The notes: generated from the sequence alone by a model not told the origin. A stretch of DNA of 64,000 bases from Bifidobacterium sp. N4G05 (GCF_002742445.1 NZ_NJNQ01000003.1:1-64000); one strand, 5' to 3'. Positions 1 through 12,066 are shown, counted from the stretch's first letter. A program made the numbers and translations.

Positions 1-249
1 CAGCAGCTCACCCTCGAGTTCACCTTCATCATCACCGCCGAGCACGCCGGCAAGACCGGCCATCAACGTCGATTTTCCGGCACCGGAAGCACCCAACAGC
101 AACACACGCTCCCCCGGCTGTATGGTGAAGTCCACATGCCTTAACGCAAAATCCTTACGTGAGGCATGTCGCCATCCCCAATCGCGTGCGACCACCCCGG
201 CTGCGGAAAACGATTTTTCTGCATCAGTACCCATGAATCGTTCTTTCAT
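1..249 (-). CDS. ykoD: ECF/ABC transporter ATP-binding protein, YkoD-like (partial)
   Basis: This is the N-terminal ~83 residues of an ABC ATPase that runs off the left edge. A Walker A motif, GASGAGKST, is visible about 50 residues in. The gene lies just downstream of ykoE on the same strand, so it is most likely the ATPase that energises uptake of the thiamine precursor hydroxymethylpyrimidine. The order ykoE-ykoD is the known arrangement of this transporter family. The start is uncertain: the ATG at 249 sits directly on an AAAGGA, and a second in-frame ATG at 234 is possible. Membership of the family is clear; the YkoD assignment rests on the neighbour. Confidence 0.75.
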   Translation of the reverse strand, partial: MKERFMGTDAEKSFSAAGVVARDWGWRHASRKDFALRHVDFTIQPGERVLLLGASGAGKSTLMAGLAGVLGGDDEGELEGELL

Positions 250-290
250 TCCTTTTGCATTTGGCGTTCGTAAGGCGAACACGCATCAAA

Positions 291-332
291 GAAGTCCCGT
301 ATCCACCCACCGTGAATGCGATACGGGACTTC
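291..332 (-). terminator. Intercistronic hairpin between ykoE and ykoD
   Basis: A 13-bp perfect inverted repeat (GAAGTCCCGTATC and its complement) with a 16-nt loop lies 12 nt past the ykoE stop. On the minus strand it is followed only by TTTGATG, so it may be a partial terminator or an mRNA-stabilising stem rather than a full stop. Confidence 0.55.
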
Positions 333-344
333 ACAAACGAATCG

Positions 345-956
345 TCAGACCAGAGTCTGCGCACGACCGGATTCGAAACGGTCAAGCACGCCTGTTTTGG
401 CGATAGCCTGCTGCAGCAGATACATCAGGACTCCAGCCACCAAAGCGCCGGAAATAACGGAAGTGACGCAGTTGACGGCAATACGCAAGCCTGCCCAGGC
501 GGGGTTTACGGTCCAGTTGTAGAGGAAGCATCCCAAACCGGCGAGGGTGCCGGAAATGGTGGCCGACAGCAAATCCCAACGCTTGTACGCGAAAATCGCA
601 AAGCCGATTTCGGCAGTAAGACCTTGGCAGATGCCAATGATCAGGGAACCGCCGATGCCCCAGGGATTGCCCATGGCGAGTTCTATAGCGGCAGCAAGGG
701 TTTCGGCGAACAGCGCAGCACCAGGCTTTCGCACAATAAGGGCGGCCAGAGGTCCTGCAAATAGCCAGATGCCGTTCAGTAGGCCTTCGAAGCCAGGCGT
801 CACCGCTTCGAACAGCGTGATCGGAGCCGCGCAGATAACATCCCAGCCCCAGAAAATCACACCAGCTGCAACCGCGACGATGGCGGCCACAACGATATCA
901 ACGACTCGCCATTTGTTGTTGTGCTTCTTCACCGCGGAAGATTCATTTACGGTCAT
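345..956 (-). CDS. ykoE: YkoE-family ECF transporter S component (HMP/thiamine)
   Basis: This 203-residue protein is almost entirely hydrophobic helices and resembles YkoE, the substrate-binding membrane component of the energy-coupling factor transporter for hydroxymethylpyrimidine or thiamine. A short cytoplasmic N-terminus is followed by about six membrane segments. The length fits the family. An AAAGG lies 7 nt before the ATG. A TPP riboswitch and a promoter lie directly upstream, which independently supports the thiamine link. The ATPase gene follows downstream. Uptake would occur at the cytoplasmic membrane and be shut down when thiamine pyrophosphate is abundant. Confidence 0.88.
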   Translation of the reverse strand: MTVNESSAVKKHNNKWRVVDIVVAAIVAVAAGVIFWGWDVICAAPITLFEAVTPGFEGLLNGIWLFAGPLAALIVRKPGAALFAETLAAAIELAMGNPWGIGGSLIIGICQGLTAEIGFAIFAYKRWDLLSATISGTLAGLGCFLYNWTVNPAWAGLRIAVNCVTSVISGALVAGVLMYLLQQAIAKTGVLDRFESGRAQTLV

Positions 957-960
957 GAAT

Positions 961-984
961 GTGCCTTTCTTTATGTCAAGGCAC
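961..984 (-). promoter_or_regulatory. SD-sequestering hairpin of the ykoE riboswitch
   Basis: GTGCCTT pairs with AAGGCAC, placing the ykoE Shine-Dalgarno AAAGG in a stem. The 5' side of this stem (CCGTGCC) can alternatively pair with the GCACGG in the 3' end of the TPP aptamer, which suggests translational switching. The pairing is seen in sequence; the switching mechanism is inferred. Confidence 0.5.
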
Positions 985-999
985 GGGAAAAGAGAGACG

Positions 1000-1078
1000 T
1001 CCGTGCGCCGGCATTACCCGGTATACGTTCATACGGTCGAAGCGTTTGCTTCCTCTCAGCCATACGGCCCCCGTGTCT
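1000..1078 (-). promoter_or_regulatory. TPP riboswitch (THI element) upstream of ykoE
   Basis: Read on the minus strand, the segment holds GGCTGAGAGG (J2-3/P3 core) and, about 35 nt on, ACCGGGTAATGCCGGCG, the conserved pyrophosphate-binding P4/P5 part. The closing P1 stem pairs near GACACGGG and the 3' GCACGGAC. It ends 44 nt before the ykoE start and should repress transporter synthesis when TPP is bound. Confidence 0.92.
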
Positions 1079-1085
1079 GCGCTTG

Positions 1086-1114
1086 ATACTACACAAGGCA
1101 CAAGATTTTCACAA
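1086..1114 (-). promoter_or_regulatory. Promoter of the ykoE operon
   Basis: TTGTGA (-35) and TAGTAT (-10) are separated by exactly 17 nt. Transcription would begin just ahead of the TPP aptamer. Confidence 0.65.
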
Positions 1115-1234
1115 GGGCTGTTTCATTTTCGCTTCGTTTCCGGCATAGAGCACGCTCGGATTTTTGCAATGGCCTGTCTTCACGGGTTTCCCTCCCGTAC
1201 TGAATGCAGCACGGAAACACGGTTCCATAGAGTT

Positions 1235-2356
1235 TTACAGAGGTCTGCACATCAATGATTCAGCTAGGTTCCTGAATGTCTCGCCAATACCGTCGGCACG
1301 TAACGAGCCATCCTCATTCAGCACGGCCGGACGTCCGTCCTCACCAGTCTCCCGCAATTCCGGTTCCAGTGGAAGCTGAGCGAGCAAAGGAACGTCATAG
1401 CCGAGGCTTTCGGTCAGCTGTTCCGATACGCGCGTACCACCGCCTTCGCCGAAAATCCGCAGACGTTCACCCTTATGCTCGTAATAGCTCATGTTCTCTA
1501 CGACGCCGCGCACTTTCATCGGCACCTGCAGCGCCACCAAGCCGGAGCGTACTGCGATGTCGGATGCGGACGGCTGCGGCGTGGTGATCACCACCAGTTC
1601 CGCATTTGGCAGGGCCTGGGCCACGGAAATCGCCATATCGCCGGTGCCCGGAGCCAAGTCAAGCAGAAGCACGTCGGGCTCGCCCCACCACACATCCGAA
1701 AGGAATTGTTCGAGCGAACGCTGCAGTCTCGGCCCTCTCCAAAGGATCGCACGATCGGCGCCCGCGAACATGCCGATGGAAATCAGTTTCACCCCCCAAG
1801 CGGTGACGGGCATGAGCATACCATTCAGATTGGTGGGTTGCGCATGCACGCCGAACAGTCGCGGCAGCGAGAACCCGTAGATGTCGGCGTCAATGGCGGC
1901 CGTATCATAACCGAGCGCCGCGAAAGTGGCGGCAAGATTCGCGGTGACGGACGATTTGCCGACACCGCCTTTGCCGGATGCTATGGCGAAAATACGGGTT
2001 TTGATGCCCGGCTTATTAAAGGGGTTCTGCTTGCGATCGGCTTTGAGACCTGCAACGAGTTGGGTGAGCTTGTCTTGGCTCATGGATCCGACTTCGATAC
2101 GCGGCAGCAGCGTCGCATCCGGGTAGGATGCCACCGCTCCGTTGATTTGGTTGGTGATGGTCTGCGATAATGGGCAGCCTTCCACCGTCAGCTCGACTTC
2201 CACACGGACTTCGTAAGTGTTCGTTTTGCCTTCCACCGGTATCGCATCGATGGCTGCGATCATGCCCAGATCGGTCACGGACCGCCCCAGCTCGGGATCG
2301 ATCACTTTGCTGAGTCGCTCATAGATGCGTGCTTCAATGGTACGCTCGTCGGTCAT
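1235..2356 (-). CDS. mrp: Mrp/ApbC-family P-loop ATPase (Fe-S cluster carrier)
   Basis: The protein has an N-terminal MIP18/DUF59 domain (about residues 1-85) followed by a Mrp/NBP35-type deviant Walker A, SGKGGVGKS, at residues 117-125. The family binds and transfers iron-sulfur clusters in the cytosol. The C-terminal segment that carries CxxC in proteobacterial Mrp reads NMSYYEHKGERLRIFGEGGG here, so the cluster-binding cysteines are absent. I recall this being usual in actinobacterial members, but it leaves the cluster role open. The start at 2356 was chosen because AAGGAGG precedes that ATG; an in-frame extension to 2404 has no ribosome binding site. The gene is followed on the same strand by the ykoE promoter region. 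Confidence 0.85.
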   Translation of the reverse strand: MTDERTIEARIYERLSKVIDPELGRSVTDLGMIAAIDAIPVEGKTNTYEVRVEVELTVEGCPLSQTITNQINGAVASYPDATLLPRIEVGSMSQDKLTQLVAGLKADRKQNPFNKPGIKTRIFAIASGKGGVGKSSVTANLAATFAALGYDTAAIDADIYGFSLPRLFGVHAQPTNLNGMLMPVTAWGVKLISIGMFAGADRAILWRGPRLQRSLEQFLSDVWWGEPDVLLLDLAPGTGDMAISVAQALPNAELVVITTPQPSASDIAVRSGLVALQVPMKVRGVVENMSYYEHKGERLRIFGEGGGTRVSEQLTESLGYDVPLLAQLPLEPELRETGEDGRPAVLNEDGSLRADGIGETFRNLAESLMCRPL

Positions 2357-2449
2357 GGTTCCTCCTTTAACCGCGTACCAGACTAGCGTCTTGAGGCGCG
2401 GCATGCCAGAGCCTTCTTGCGATTATGTTGCCAGCTTGACGTTCCGACG

Positions 2450-5209
<2,760 letters not shown>

Positions 5210-5254
5210 CTAACGTGCCGTCGACGCTGAATTGTTCGCCCCGGATGGTGCCGG

Positions 5255-8200
5255 TCAGTTGTTCAACGACCTCAGGAACTGCATCTGCACCACATCGGCA
5301 CCGTCGCGCTCCTCATCATCCATCCTTGAAGCGGCAACCGAAAGCGTACGTGCCGGCACGAACATGCCCTCGTCCACGCAGACTCGCGCGGCCTTGCGTA
5401 CCAAGGATGCAACCTGTGTGTTGGGCCATACCGGCAGTCCAGCCTGCGTAAGCACATGCATGGCTTCCGACACATTGGTAGGCACCGGAATGCACTGCGA
5501 CTGCGCACGTCCGATCAATTCCTGAAGCTCACCCTCCAACATGGCGATACGCGCCGGTGCGATCTCCTCGCTCATGATATATGCGGCGGCCGCGATGTCG
5601 AAGTGATCGCACATCCATTCCGCGTAGGCAAGCCTATAGTAGGCGAACGATGCGTCCTCACGGTCAAGTGCGACATGCAACGCGTTGAGGCAAGCCGCTC
5701 TGGCTGGATCCCAATCCTCGGAGCGTGCCAACTGCACCGCCAGTTTGAGGTGCGAGAGCGGATAGGCCGGCGCGTATCGCACCATCGCGTTGAGATGCGG
5801 CAGCGCGGCCTTGACGCCTTTGACCTGTGCGAGCACGTCGGCTAGTTCCATATGCGCATAGAACAGGTTGTCAGGGATAAGCACGGTACGTTCGCCTTCC
5901 GTGGCAAACATACGGTTATAGATGACACGTTCCGCATACGAGTTGAAATACCGTGGCACGCCCGGATTCGAAGCGAACAGCTGATCCATTCGTTCCAGCG
6001 CTGCTTCGACCAATTCCACGCTCTGATCGACCTGCCCGGAAAACAGCAGGTCCCTCGCCTTGATGCGTTCCGCATCGAGCTCGTCGGCCACGCGGAACGA
6101 GAAATCCGGCGTGTCCTTGCCATCAATAAGAGCGCTTGTCACTTGCGGAGCCAAGGCCGTTAACTCAGGGTCGGCGATGGCGTTGATGATGTCCATGGCC
6201 TGCTTCGCTTTGGCTACCGACTCCAGAAGGGGATCCTGCGCGATCCTATGGAATTCACCAACCGCGCGCTGCAGCAGGTCCACACGCTGGATGGACAGCC
6301 CCGACATGTCGCGGCAGCCGAACAGTTGCGCCGTATCATGGTCGAATGTGACATCGGAAAGCTCGGGCTCCTCTTGGCTTCCCGCCGGAGAGAAACGGCT
6401 GTCACGCAGGTTGAGCGCGGCATCCACTGGTTTCAATGCGCCAAGACCATCCACATCCATTTCCGCGTCGAACATGCGGTACGTACCTGTCGGGTCAGAC
6501 AGTCCGCACTCACCTAACCGTTCCATGAACTCGCCTCTGGTAAAGGTGACCGTCACCAGATTGCGCACGGTCGGATTCTTGCGAAGCTGGCTCAACGGAT
6601 CGTCGCCATCCCCGTCGAAATCGTTATAGCCAATCAAACCAGCATCAAGACCGTCATGCGTGAAATGCTCGGAATCGCCCTCCTCTCCGGTGGACTCGTT
6701 TGCAGCTTCGTCAGGAACCGCAAACGTCATCTCGTCGAAGTCGATATCCTTTATCAAATCCTCGAACTGTCTGTTCAGCGAATCGTCCGCATCATCACCG
6801 TCACCGCCATCGACACCCAAGTCAGCGGTTTTCGGCGTCACCGGCCGAGACGGATCCCCATGGAAATCGCCGTCTTTCGGATCGGCTTTGGATCCGGAAA
6901 CGCCCATATCTCCGGTACGGATTCGTTCGAACGCGGCCAATGCCTCGCTCATCAGCTCGCTGATGGCGGAATCCTGCTCGACCACGGCCTCTTCCAAACC
7001 AATCGAATCGATATGCATCGATACGCGCTGGATGCCTGGATCGGCACCGAAACTCAACGCAGCCATCATCAGTCCGACACGCAGATTGTAGTCCGCGCTC
7101 ATGCGAGCGCGTTCGGCGTCCGTCATATCCACCCATGCATGGCGTGCCGCATCGTATCTGGTGGACGGCATCATGGAAACGCCTGCGGAAGTGAAGCCGA
7201 TCGCCATATTGCCGTCCTTGAGGCTGCATCGGAAATCCACGTCGAAACGGTACGGAAGGCGCATGCTGCGTAGCAGCCGAGACATTGTCTGGCGGTACAC
7301 CCATTCCGAACCGCCTTCGCTGCCGAAGGCGACGCTGTCCGTGCCGACCGTCGTGTTTTCGGCAATGGAACGCCTGGTTTCCGAGGCAATGTCCACCAAA
7401 CGCATGACGGCCTGCACGCCATCATCCTGTTGGGAGTCGAGGATTGCGCCGAATTCGTCATCCGGTTTCAATGCGATCAACGCCGGATTTTCCAGCAGCG
7501 CCATGTCGATCTGCGCCGCTTCGGCCCGTGTCACGGTGTCTTCCGTGGGGAGCTTGCCGATACGGGCGTTGCGTTCCAACCATGAGCTGACTGCGGCGAA
7601 ACGGTTGAGATTGCCTTCGATGTTCAACGCACGCAACGATGCTGAGAACGGCAACGTGGAATCCCATGCGAAGAAGTAGCAGCCGGAATAGCTGGACGTG
7701 TACAGGTGCAGCGGTTCCGCGCCATGCACGGCCTCAAGGCCTTGGTCTTTGTCGAGCGCCCCGGCCTCGCGCATGAGGTCGGCGAAATAATCCTCGAGTC
7801 CGGAGGCGCGCATGCCGTGCGAGCGGGCACTCATCGTATCTCTGATGGATCGGCGGATCGCGCCCATAGGCGCTTCTCTGTTGAGTCTGCGGAAGATGTT
7901 GCCAGTGCCGAATCCTACGAGTAGTCCGTTCATTTGCGGCAGCATGTAGGCCGCGAAGAACGCGATGGTGATGGCGTCACGGTATTCCAGGTCGAATCGC
8001 ATGGCTTCCGGCAGGTTGGCGCGCATCTGTTCGAGCGTGTAGCGGTTGCCGACTTTGAGCCAGGATGCGAGCCACATCATGCGTCCTCCGGGCATGCGCC
8101 CTACGACACCGCCTTGTGATGCGCGTACCATTTTTGGCGTGCCGTTCGCAGCATGCCCGAATCGTGGGCCGTCCGGCAGAGTGAGGGTCTCCTCTTTGAC

Positions 8201-8575
8201 GAAGATGAAGCGTGGATCCAGTTCCTGCACGTCCATTTCGGGATCGGTGCCTGCGAAGACGCGCGCTTTGCTGTCGGCGAGCGCGATTTGTGCGAAGTGG
8301 TTGGTGTCGGTGAATAGGCCGATGGAGAAGGCTTTGCCTTGGGTTTGCGGTAGTTGTGCCCAGCCGAGTTGGAGTGTGTTTGGTACGCCTTCGAAGCCTT
8401 TGATGATGTGCCGTTTGATGAGTGGGTTGAGTTTGATGGCGTTGCGGGTGAGTTCGGCGACGATGTCGTCTGGCGTGTTGAGGGCTTTGCCGAAGGGGTT
8501 GGTGTCGGTGGTGTTGTGGGGGTGTTTGTTGTGGTTGATGAGTTGTCGTACCCCTTGCATGGCGTGGTTGAGCAT
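5255..8575 (-). CDS. Large conserved protein with TPR-like C-terminus, unknown function
   Basis: I do not recognise this ~1106-residue protein beyond a probable bifidobacterial or actinobacterial hypothetical. The first 550 residues look like a compact globular region with no signal peptide. A strongly acidic, Asp/Glu-rich linker covers about 575-660. The last ~250 residues are helical with TPR-like spacing. It is probably cytoplasmic and may act as a scaffold. The ATG at 8575 is chosen because AAGGA precedes it at good spacing; an in-frame ATG at 8632 lacks one. It is divergent from the membrane protein at 8684. Its 5' third has a coding strand extremely rich in A and C, unlike the rest of the gene. 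Confidence 0.7.
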   Translation of the reverse strand: MLNHAMQGVRQLINHNKHPHNTTDTNPFGKALNTPDDIVAELTRNAIKLNPLIKRHIIKGFEGVPNTLQLGWAQLPQTQGKAFSIGLFTDTNHFAQIALADSKARVFAGTDPEMDVQELDPRFIFVKEETLTLPDGPRFGHAANGTPKMVRASQGGVVGRMPGGRMMWLASWLKVGNRYTLEQMRANLPEAMRFDLEYRDAITIAFFAAYMLPQMNGLLVGFGTGNIFRRLNREAPMGAIRRSIRDTMSARSHGMRASGLEDYFADLMREAGALDKDQGLEAVHGAEPLHLYTSSYSGCYFFAWDSTLPFSASLRALNIEGNLNRFAAVSSWLERNARIGKLPTEDTVTRAEAAQIDMALLENPALIALKPDDEFGAILDSQQDDGVQAVMRLVDIASETRRSIAENTTVGTDSVAFGSEGGSEWVYRQTMSRLLRSMRLPYRFDVDFRCSLKDGNMAIGFTSAGVSMMPSTRYDAARHAWVDMTDAERARMSADYNLRVGLMMAALSFGADPGIQRVSMHIDSIGLEEAVVEQDSAISELMSEALAAFERIRTGDMGVSGSKADPKDGDFHGDPSRPVTPKTADLGVDGGDGDDADDSLNRQFEDLIKDIDFDEMTFAVPDEAANESTGEEGDSEHFTHDGLDAGLIGYNDFDGDGDDPLSQLRKNPTVRNLVTVTFTRGEFMERLGECGLSDPTGTYRMFDAEMDVDGLGALKPVDAALNLRDSRFSPAGSQEEPELSDVTFDHDTAQLFGCRDMSGLSIQRVDLLQRAVGEFHRIAQDPLLESVAKAKQAMDIINAIADPELTALAPQVTSALIDGKDTPDFSFRVADELDAERIKARDLLFSGQVDQSVELVEAALERMDQLFASNPGVPRYFNSYAERVIYNRMFATEGERTVLIPDNLFYAHMELADVLAQVKGVKAALPHLNAMVRYAPAYPLSHLKLAVQLARSEDWDPARAACLNALHVALDREDASFAYYRLAYAEWMCDHFDIAAAAYIMSEEIAPARIAMLEGELQELIGRAQSQCIPVPTNVSEAMHVLTQAGLPVWPNTQVASLVRKAARVCVDEGMFVPARTLSVAASRMDDEERDGADVVQMQFLRSLNN

Positions 8576-8683
8576 GGTCCGTCCTTGGTGTGGATGGTGT
8601 GCTGATGGCGATGCTGGTGTGAGGTGTGACATGTGGGCTATTCTTTCAATTCAATGCGACATGCAGCCTTTAGAATAATATTT

Positions 8684-10873
8684 GTGGTTTTTTCGAAACA
8701 GCGTTTTCAGGCGCGTCATCGTGTGCGCGCAGCTATTGTAGTCGCTTTTGTTGTGGTGGCGTTGGTTGAGTGCGTGTTGTGTAATGTGCCTTTTTTCCAG
8801 TCGTTGGCGGCGTCGGGTGATTCGGCGGCTGCGTATAACACGTTGGGGCCGGGGCTTGAGCGTCGTGATGATGGGTTGTTGGAGGTTACTGATCCGACGC
8901 AGGCGTATTTGCAGGTGGCGGCGGATGGTTCGTCGGATTATGTGCGTGTTGTTCCTGTTTCTGATGAGGTGTTGCAGGGGGCTGAGCGGCAGGGTGAGCG
9001 CGTGTTGCGTACGGTGCGTGTGCGTCCTGATGCTGATCGTAGGGCGTGTGAGCTTACTTCGGTGTCGTTGGATTCGTCTCGTTCATTGTATGTGAGGGCT
9101 GCGGCTGGTCGTACGGTGCGTGTGCAGGTGGTGGAGCCGAAGGGGTCTTTGATTCCGTTTGAGGCGGTGCGTGCGAATGTGCGTGTGCCTTTTTCGGTGA
9201 GTCCGCTGCGTGTGGCGTTGTTGGTGTTGGTGATGGTGTTGGTGGCGTTGTGGCGTCCGGGTTCGCGCTTGTGGAAGGTGCCGTTGGATACGTCGAGTGT
9301 GCGTCAGCGGGTGGCGTTGGGCGTGTTGCTGACGGTTCCTGGGTTGGTGACTGCTGCGGTGGTGGTGTGGCAGTTGGTGTATGCCGTGCCGTTGAGCTTT
9401 CATACGGATGGCATGTATACGTATGATTACGATCAGTATGATCATGTGGCTCGGGCGTTGCTTGATGGTCATGCGTGGCTTGATTTGGATGTGCCCCAGG
9501 GGTTGCGTGATGCGGATGATCCGTATGATGTGGCGACCCGGCAGCAGTTGCTTGCCGATGGCGTGAGTCCTGTGTATTGGGATTATGCGTTTTTCAATGG
9601 ACGTTGGTATTCGTATTTTGGTGTGGTGCCGGCGTTGCTGTTGTTTGTGCCGTATCGTGCAATAACGTCGTTGTGGGTTGATGGTGGTCTGATGATGCCG
9701 TCGGGCGCTGCGGTGCCGTTGCTGATGTTTGGTTTTTTGGTGTTCGCGTGCCTGTTGACGATTCGTGTGATCAAGCGTGTGCGTCCGCATGTTTCGGTGG
9801 CTGCGGTCAGCATGTTGTGCGTGTTTGTGTTGTTGGCGTCGAATGCTCCGTATTTGTGGTATCGGACGAATTTCTATTCGGTGCCGATCGCGGCGTCTTT
9901 GTTGTTGAGCACGTTGGGCTTGTGGCTATGGTTGGGAGCCGAACGTCCATCCACGGCCTACGCTGGCGAGGACGGCGAGGGGAATGCGGTCGGATTGTTA
10001 TCGCTGCCTCGTTTGGCTGCCGGTTCGGTGTGCATTGCCGCAAATGTGGGTTGTCGTCCGTCGTTTGTGGTGGTGGCGTTCGCCGCGTTTCCTTTGTTCT
10101 GGCCGCAGATTCGTGCGATTGCCAAACAGTTGCGTGATGGCGTGTTCGCTTCCGGTAAGCATGGGCGTGCCTGCGCCATGTTGCATGCGTTGCGTGCGCC
10201 TTTGGCCGTGCTGGTATCCGCATTGGTTGTGGTGGTGCCGTTGTTCGCCTATAACATGGTGCGTTTCTCCTCGCCATTCGATTTCGGTTCGTCGTATCAG
10301 CTGACGGTCACGGATATGACGAGTTACCATCAATCGTGGTCGAATTTCATTTGGACGGTCGCATACTATCTGTTTTTGCCGTTGCGTTGGACGAATATGT
10401 TCCCGTTCCTTGCCGTCGAACCCGCCCCGTTGAAGGATTGGGGGTTCACGGAGGCGATGCCTGGAGGCTTGTTCGTCATGGCACCTCTCGCATTGGCTTC
10501 GCTGGCATGCCCATTCCTGCGCCGGCATATGCACGCTCGTGACCATGCCGTCATGTGGCGCACGCTGACGACATTCCTGCTGTTGGGTTTGCTGATTGTG
10601 GCGCTTGACGCGCGGCTGGGTGGTCTTGGATGGCGTTACATCGCCGATTTCGGTTGGCTGTTCGCCTTGGCTTCGTTGCCTCTGCTGCTCATTGCGCTGG
10701 ATTGCGATCGTCCGCGGCTGCGCTGGCTGTTGCGCGTACTGGTGCTGGCGCTGCTGCTGTTCATGTTGGCGGTGACAGTGTTGTCGTTGTTCCTATATGG
10801 TCGCGACGACGAAATGATACGCAATGATCCCGGTTTGTTCCACGACGTGCAGTCGTGGTTCACCCTGATATGA
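8684..10873 (+). CDS. Polytopic membrane protein, possible glycosyltransferase-like
   Basis: The ~729-residue product begins with a basic segment and a membrane helix. A ~140-residue extracytoplasmic region follows, then about ten further helices to the C-terminus. The layout resembles GT-C-type membrane glycosyltransferases, but I see no diagnostic catalytic motif, so function is unassigned. The start is inferred: TAGAAT at 8671-8676 looks like a -10 box and lies exactly 7 nt before the GTG at 8684, which would give a leaderless mRNA. In-frame starts at 8633 (GTG) and 8654 (ATG) are possible but lack ribosome binding sites. Codons up to about 9950 end almost only in G or T; after that C-ending codons return. 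Confidence 0.65.
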   Translation: MVFSKQRFQARHRVRAAIVVAFVVVALVECVLCNVPFFQSLAASGDSAAAYNTLGPGLERRDDGLLEVTDPTQAYLQVAADGSSDYVRVVPVSDEVLQGAERQGERVLRTVRVRPDADRRACELTSVSLDSSRSLYVRAAAGRTVRVQVVEPKGSLIPFEAVRANVRVPFSVSPLRVALLVLVMVLVALWRPGSRLWKVPLDTSSVRQRVALGVLLTVPGLVTAAVVVWQLVYAVPLSFHTDGMYTYDYDQYDHVARALLDGHAWLDLDVPQGLRDADDPYDVATRQQLLADGVSPVYWDYAFFNGRWYSYFGVVPALLLFVPYRAITSLWVDGGLMMPSGAAVPLLMFGFLVFACLLTIRVIKRVRPHVSVAAVSMLCVFVLLASNAPYLWYRTNFYSVPIAASLLLSTLGLWLWLGAERPSTAYAGEDGEGNAVGLLSLPRLAAGSVCIAANVGCRPSFVVVAFAAFPLFWPQIRAIAKQLRDGVFASGKHGRACAMLHALRAPLAVLVSALVVVVPLFAYNMVRFSSPFDFGSSYQLTVTDMTSYHQSWSNFIWTVAYYLFLPLRWTNMFPFLAVEPAPLKDWGFTEAMPGGLFVMAPLALASLACPFLRRHMHARDHAVMWRTLTTFLLLGLLIVALDARLGGLGWRYIADFGWLFALASLPLLLIALDCDRPRLRWLLRVLVLALLLFMLAVTVLSLFLYGRDDEMIRNDPGLFHDVQSWFTLI

Positions 10874-10993
10874 GGCACGGCGTTTTCAGGGTTATTTCAG
10901 GGTTTTGTTACGATCCGTCCAATAAAATCGCCGGTTTGTTCCGAGTTTTGCGGATAACAGTGGTGTCGTAACTGTTCGCTATGAGATGAACCC

Positions 10994-11953
10994 TTGTTAG
11001 AGACATCAGTTATGCAATCGCTTCCACTTCTGTCGAACCATATGGTGGCGATGAACCGTCTCGGCAAGTTGGAGAAGATCTATGATCTTGGATCCGACTA
11101 TATTCTGCACCACGATTACGCGATGGATTCCAATGGAGACATCGTGCTGTTGGCCACCGAGATAGGCCGCGATGACAATGCCGTGCAAGATCAGGTCATC
11201 AAGCTCAGCACCTCCACCGGCAGTGTGACGAGCTTGGTGGATTTCGGTGAACTGTTCGCCGACTATAAGGGCTCCACCACGCATGCGGGAACCGACGAGT
11301 CGGATTCGAGCGCCAAGAATCGTTGGGATTGGCTGCATTGCAACACCATCCAACTGTTGGATGATGGTTCCGCGTTGTTCTCCGCACGCGAAACGTCCAC
11401 CATCATCAAGGTGGATGATATGGAATCGGATCCGACGCTCGACTATATGATCGGCGAGCCGTCCGTGTGGGCAGGCACCGATGAGGTCAGCAGCTTCCTG
11501 ACGAAAAACGGAGATTTTTCCGATACCGGCGGACAGCATTCCATCACATACGTCGCCGATGATTCGCTGCCTGACGGCCAATATTACCTGTACATGTTCG
11601 ACAATAATTTCGGCACTTCACTGACGCGTCCTGATTTTGACTGGACGGTGATTGACGGCATCTCGACCGAACTGTCTTCCGACACGGCGGAGTCGCAGTA
11701 TCGCAAGTATCTGGTCGACGAGAATGCAGACACGTATACGGAAGTGTCATCGTTCGACGTGCCGTATTCACCGTATGTCAGTTCCGCACAGGAATTGGAC
11801 AACGGCCAGATTCTCATCGATTCGGGCATGAAGGGCCTGTTCGGCCAGTACGACGAGGATGGCGATCTGTTGGCGCAGTTCCATATGACGTTGAACAGCG
11901 CATACATCTATCGCGTGTACAAGTACGATTTCTCGGGATTCTATTTCGCCTGA
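10994..11953 (+). CDS. Aryl-sulfate sulfotransferase, N-terminally truncated
   Basis: The 319-residue ORF matches the C-terminal half of bacterial AssT (arylsulfotransferase family), a beta-propeller that moves sulfate between phenolic compounds through a sulfo-histidine. Equivalents of the catalytic residues can be read: HHD (39-41), WDWLH with His115, Arg132 in SARETS, and His182 in GGQHS. Usual family members are about 550-600 residues with a signal peptide. Here the N-terminal propeller and export signal are missing, an in-frame TGA lies at 10982, and the start (TTG 10994 or ATG 11012) has no ribosome binding site. I read it as a degraded gene that kept its active-site half. It could also be a shortened functional variant. 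Confidence 0.7.
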   Translation: MLETSVMQSLPLLSNHMVAMNRLGKLEKIYDLGSDYILHHDYAMDSNGDIVLLATEIGRDDNAVQDQVIKLSTSTGSVTSLVDFGELFADYKGSTTHAGTDESDSSAKNRWDWLHCNTIQLLDDGSALFSARETSTIIKVDDMESDPTLDYMIGEPSVWAGTDEVSSFLTKNGDFSDTGGQHSITYVADDSLPDGQYYLYMFDNNFGTSLTRPDFDWTVIDGISTELSSDTAESQYRKYLVDENADTYTEVSSFDVPYSPYVSSAQELDNGQILIDSGMKGLFGQYDEDGDLLAQFHMTLNSAYIYRVYKYDFSGFYFA

Positions 11954-12066
11954 CGCGTAGGCATTCGCGAATCTTGACGGGACTGGAATCTGAACTCCTT
12001 GTAGGGGTTTGGGTTTCTGTCCCCGTTTCGTATGTGGCGGGTTCGGCACGCCCGTAGAATGGGAGC

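Noticed and set aside
9083-9790. 235-codon His/Arg/Gln/Thr-rich minus-strand ORF
   Set aside because: Artefact of the G/T-rich plus strand. The membrane protein on the plus strand has clear helices.
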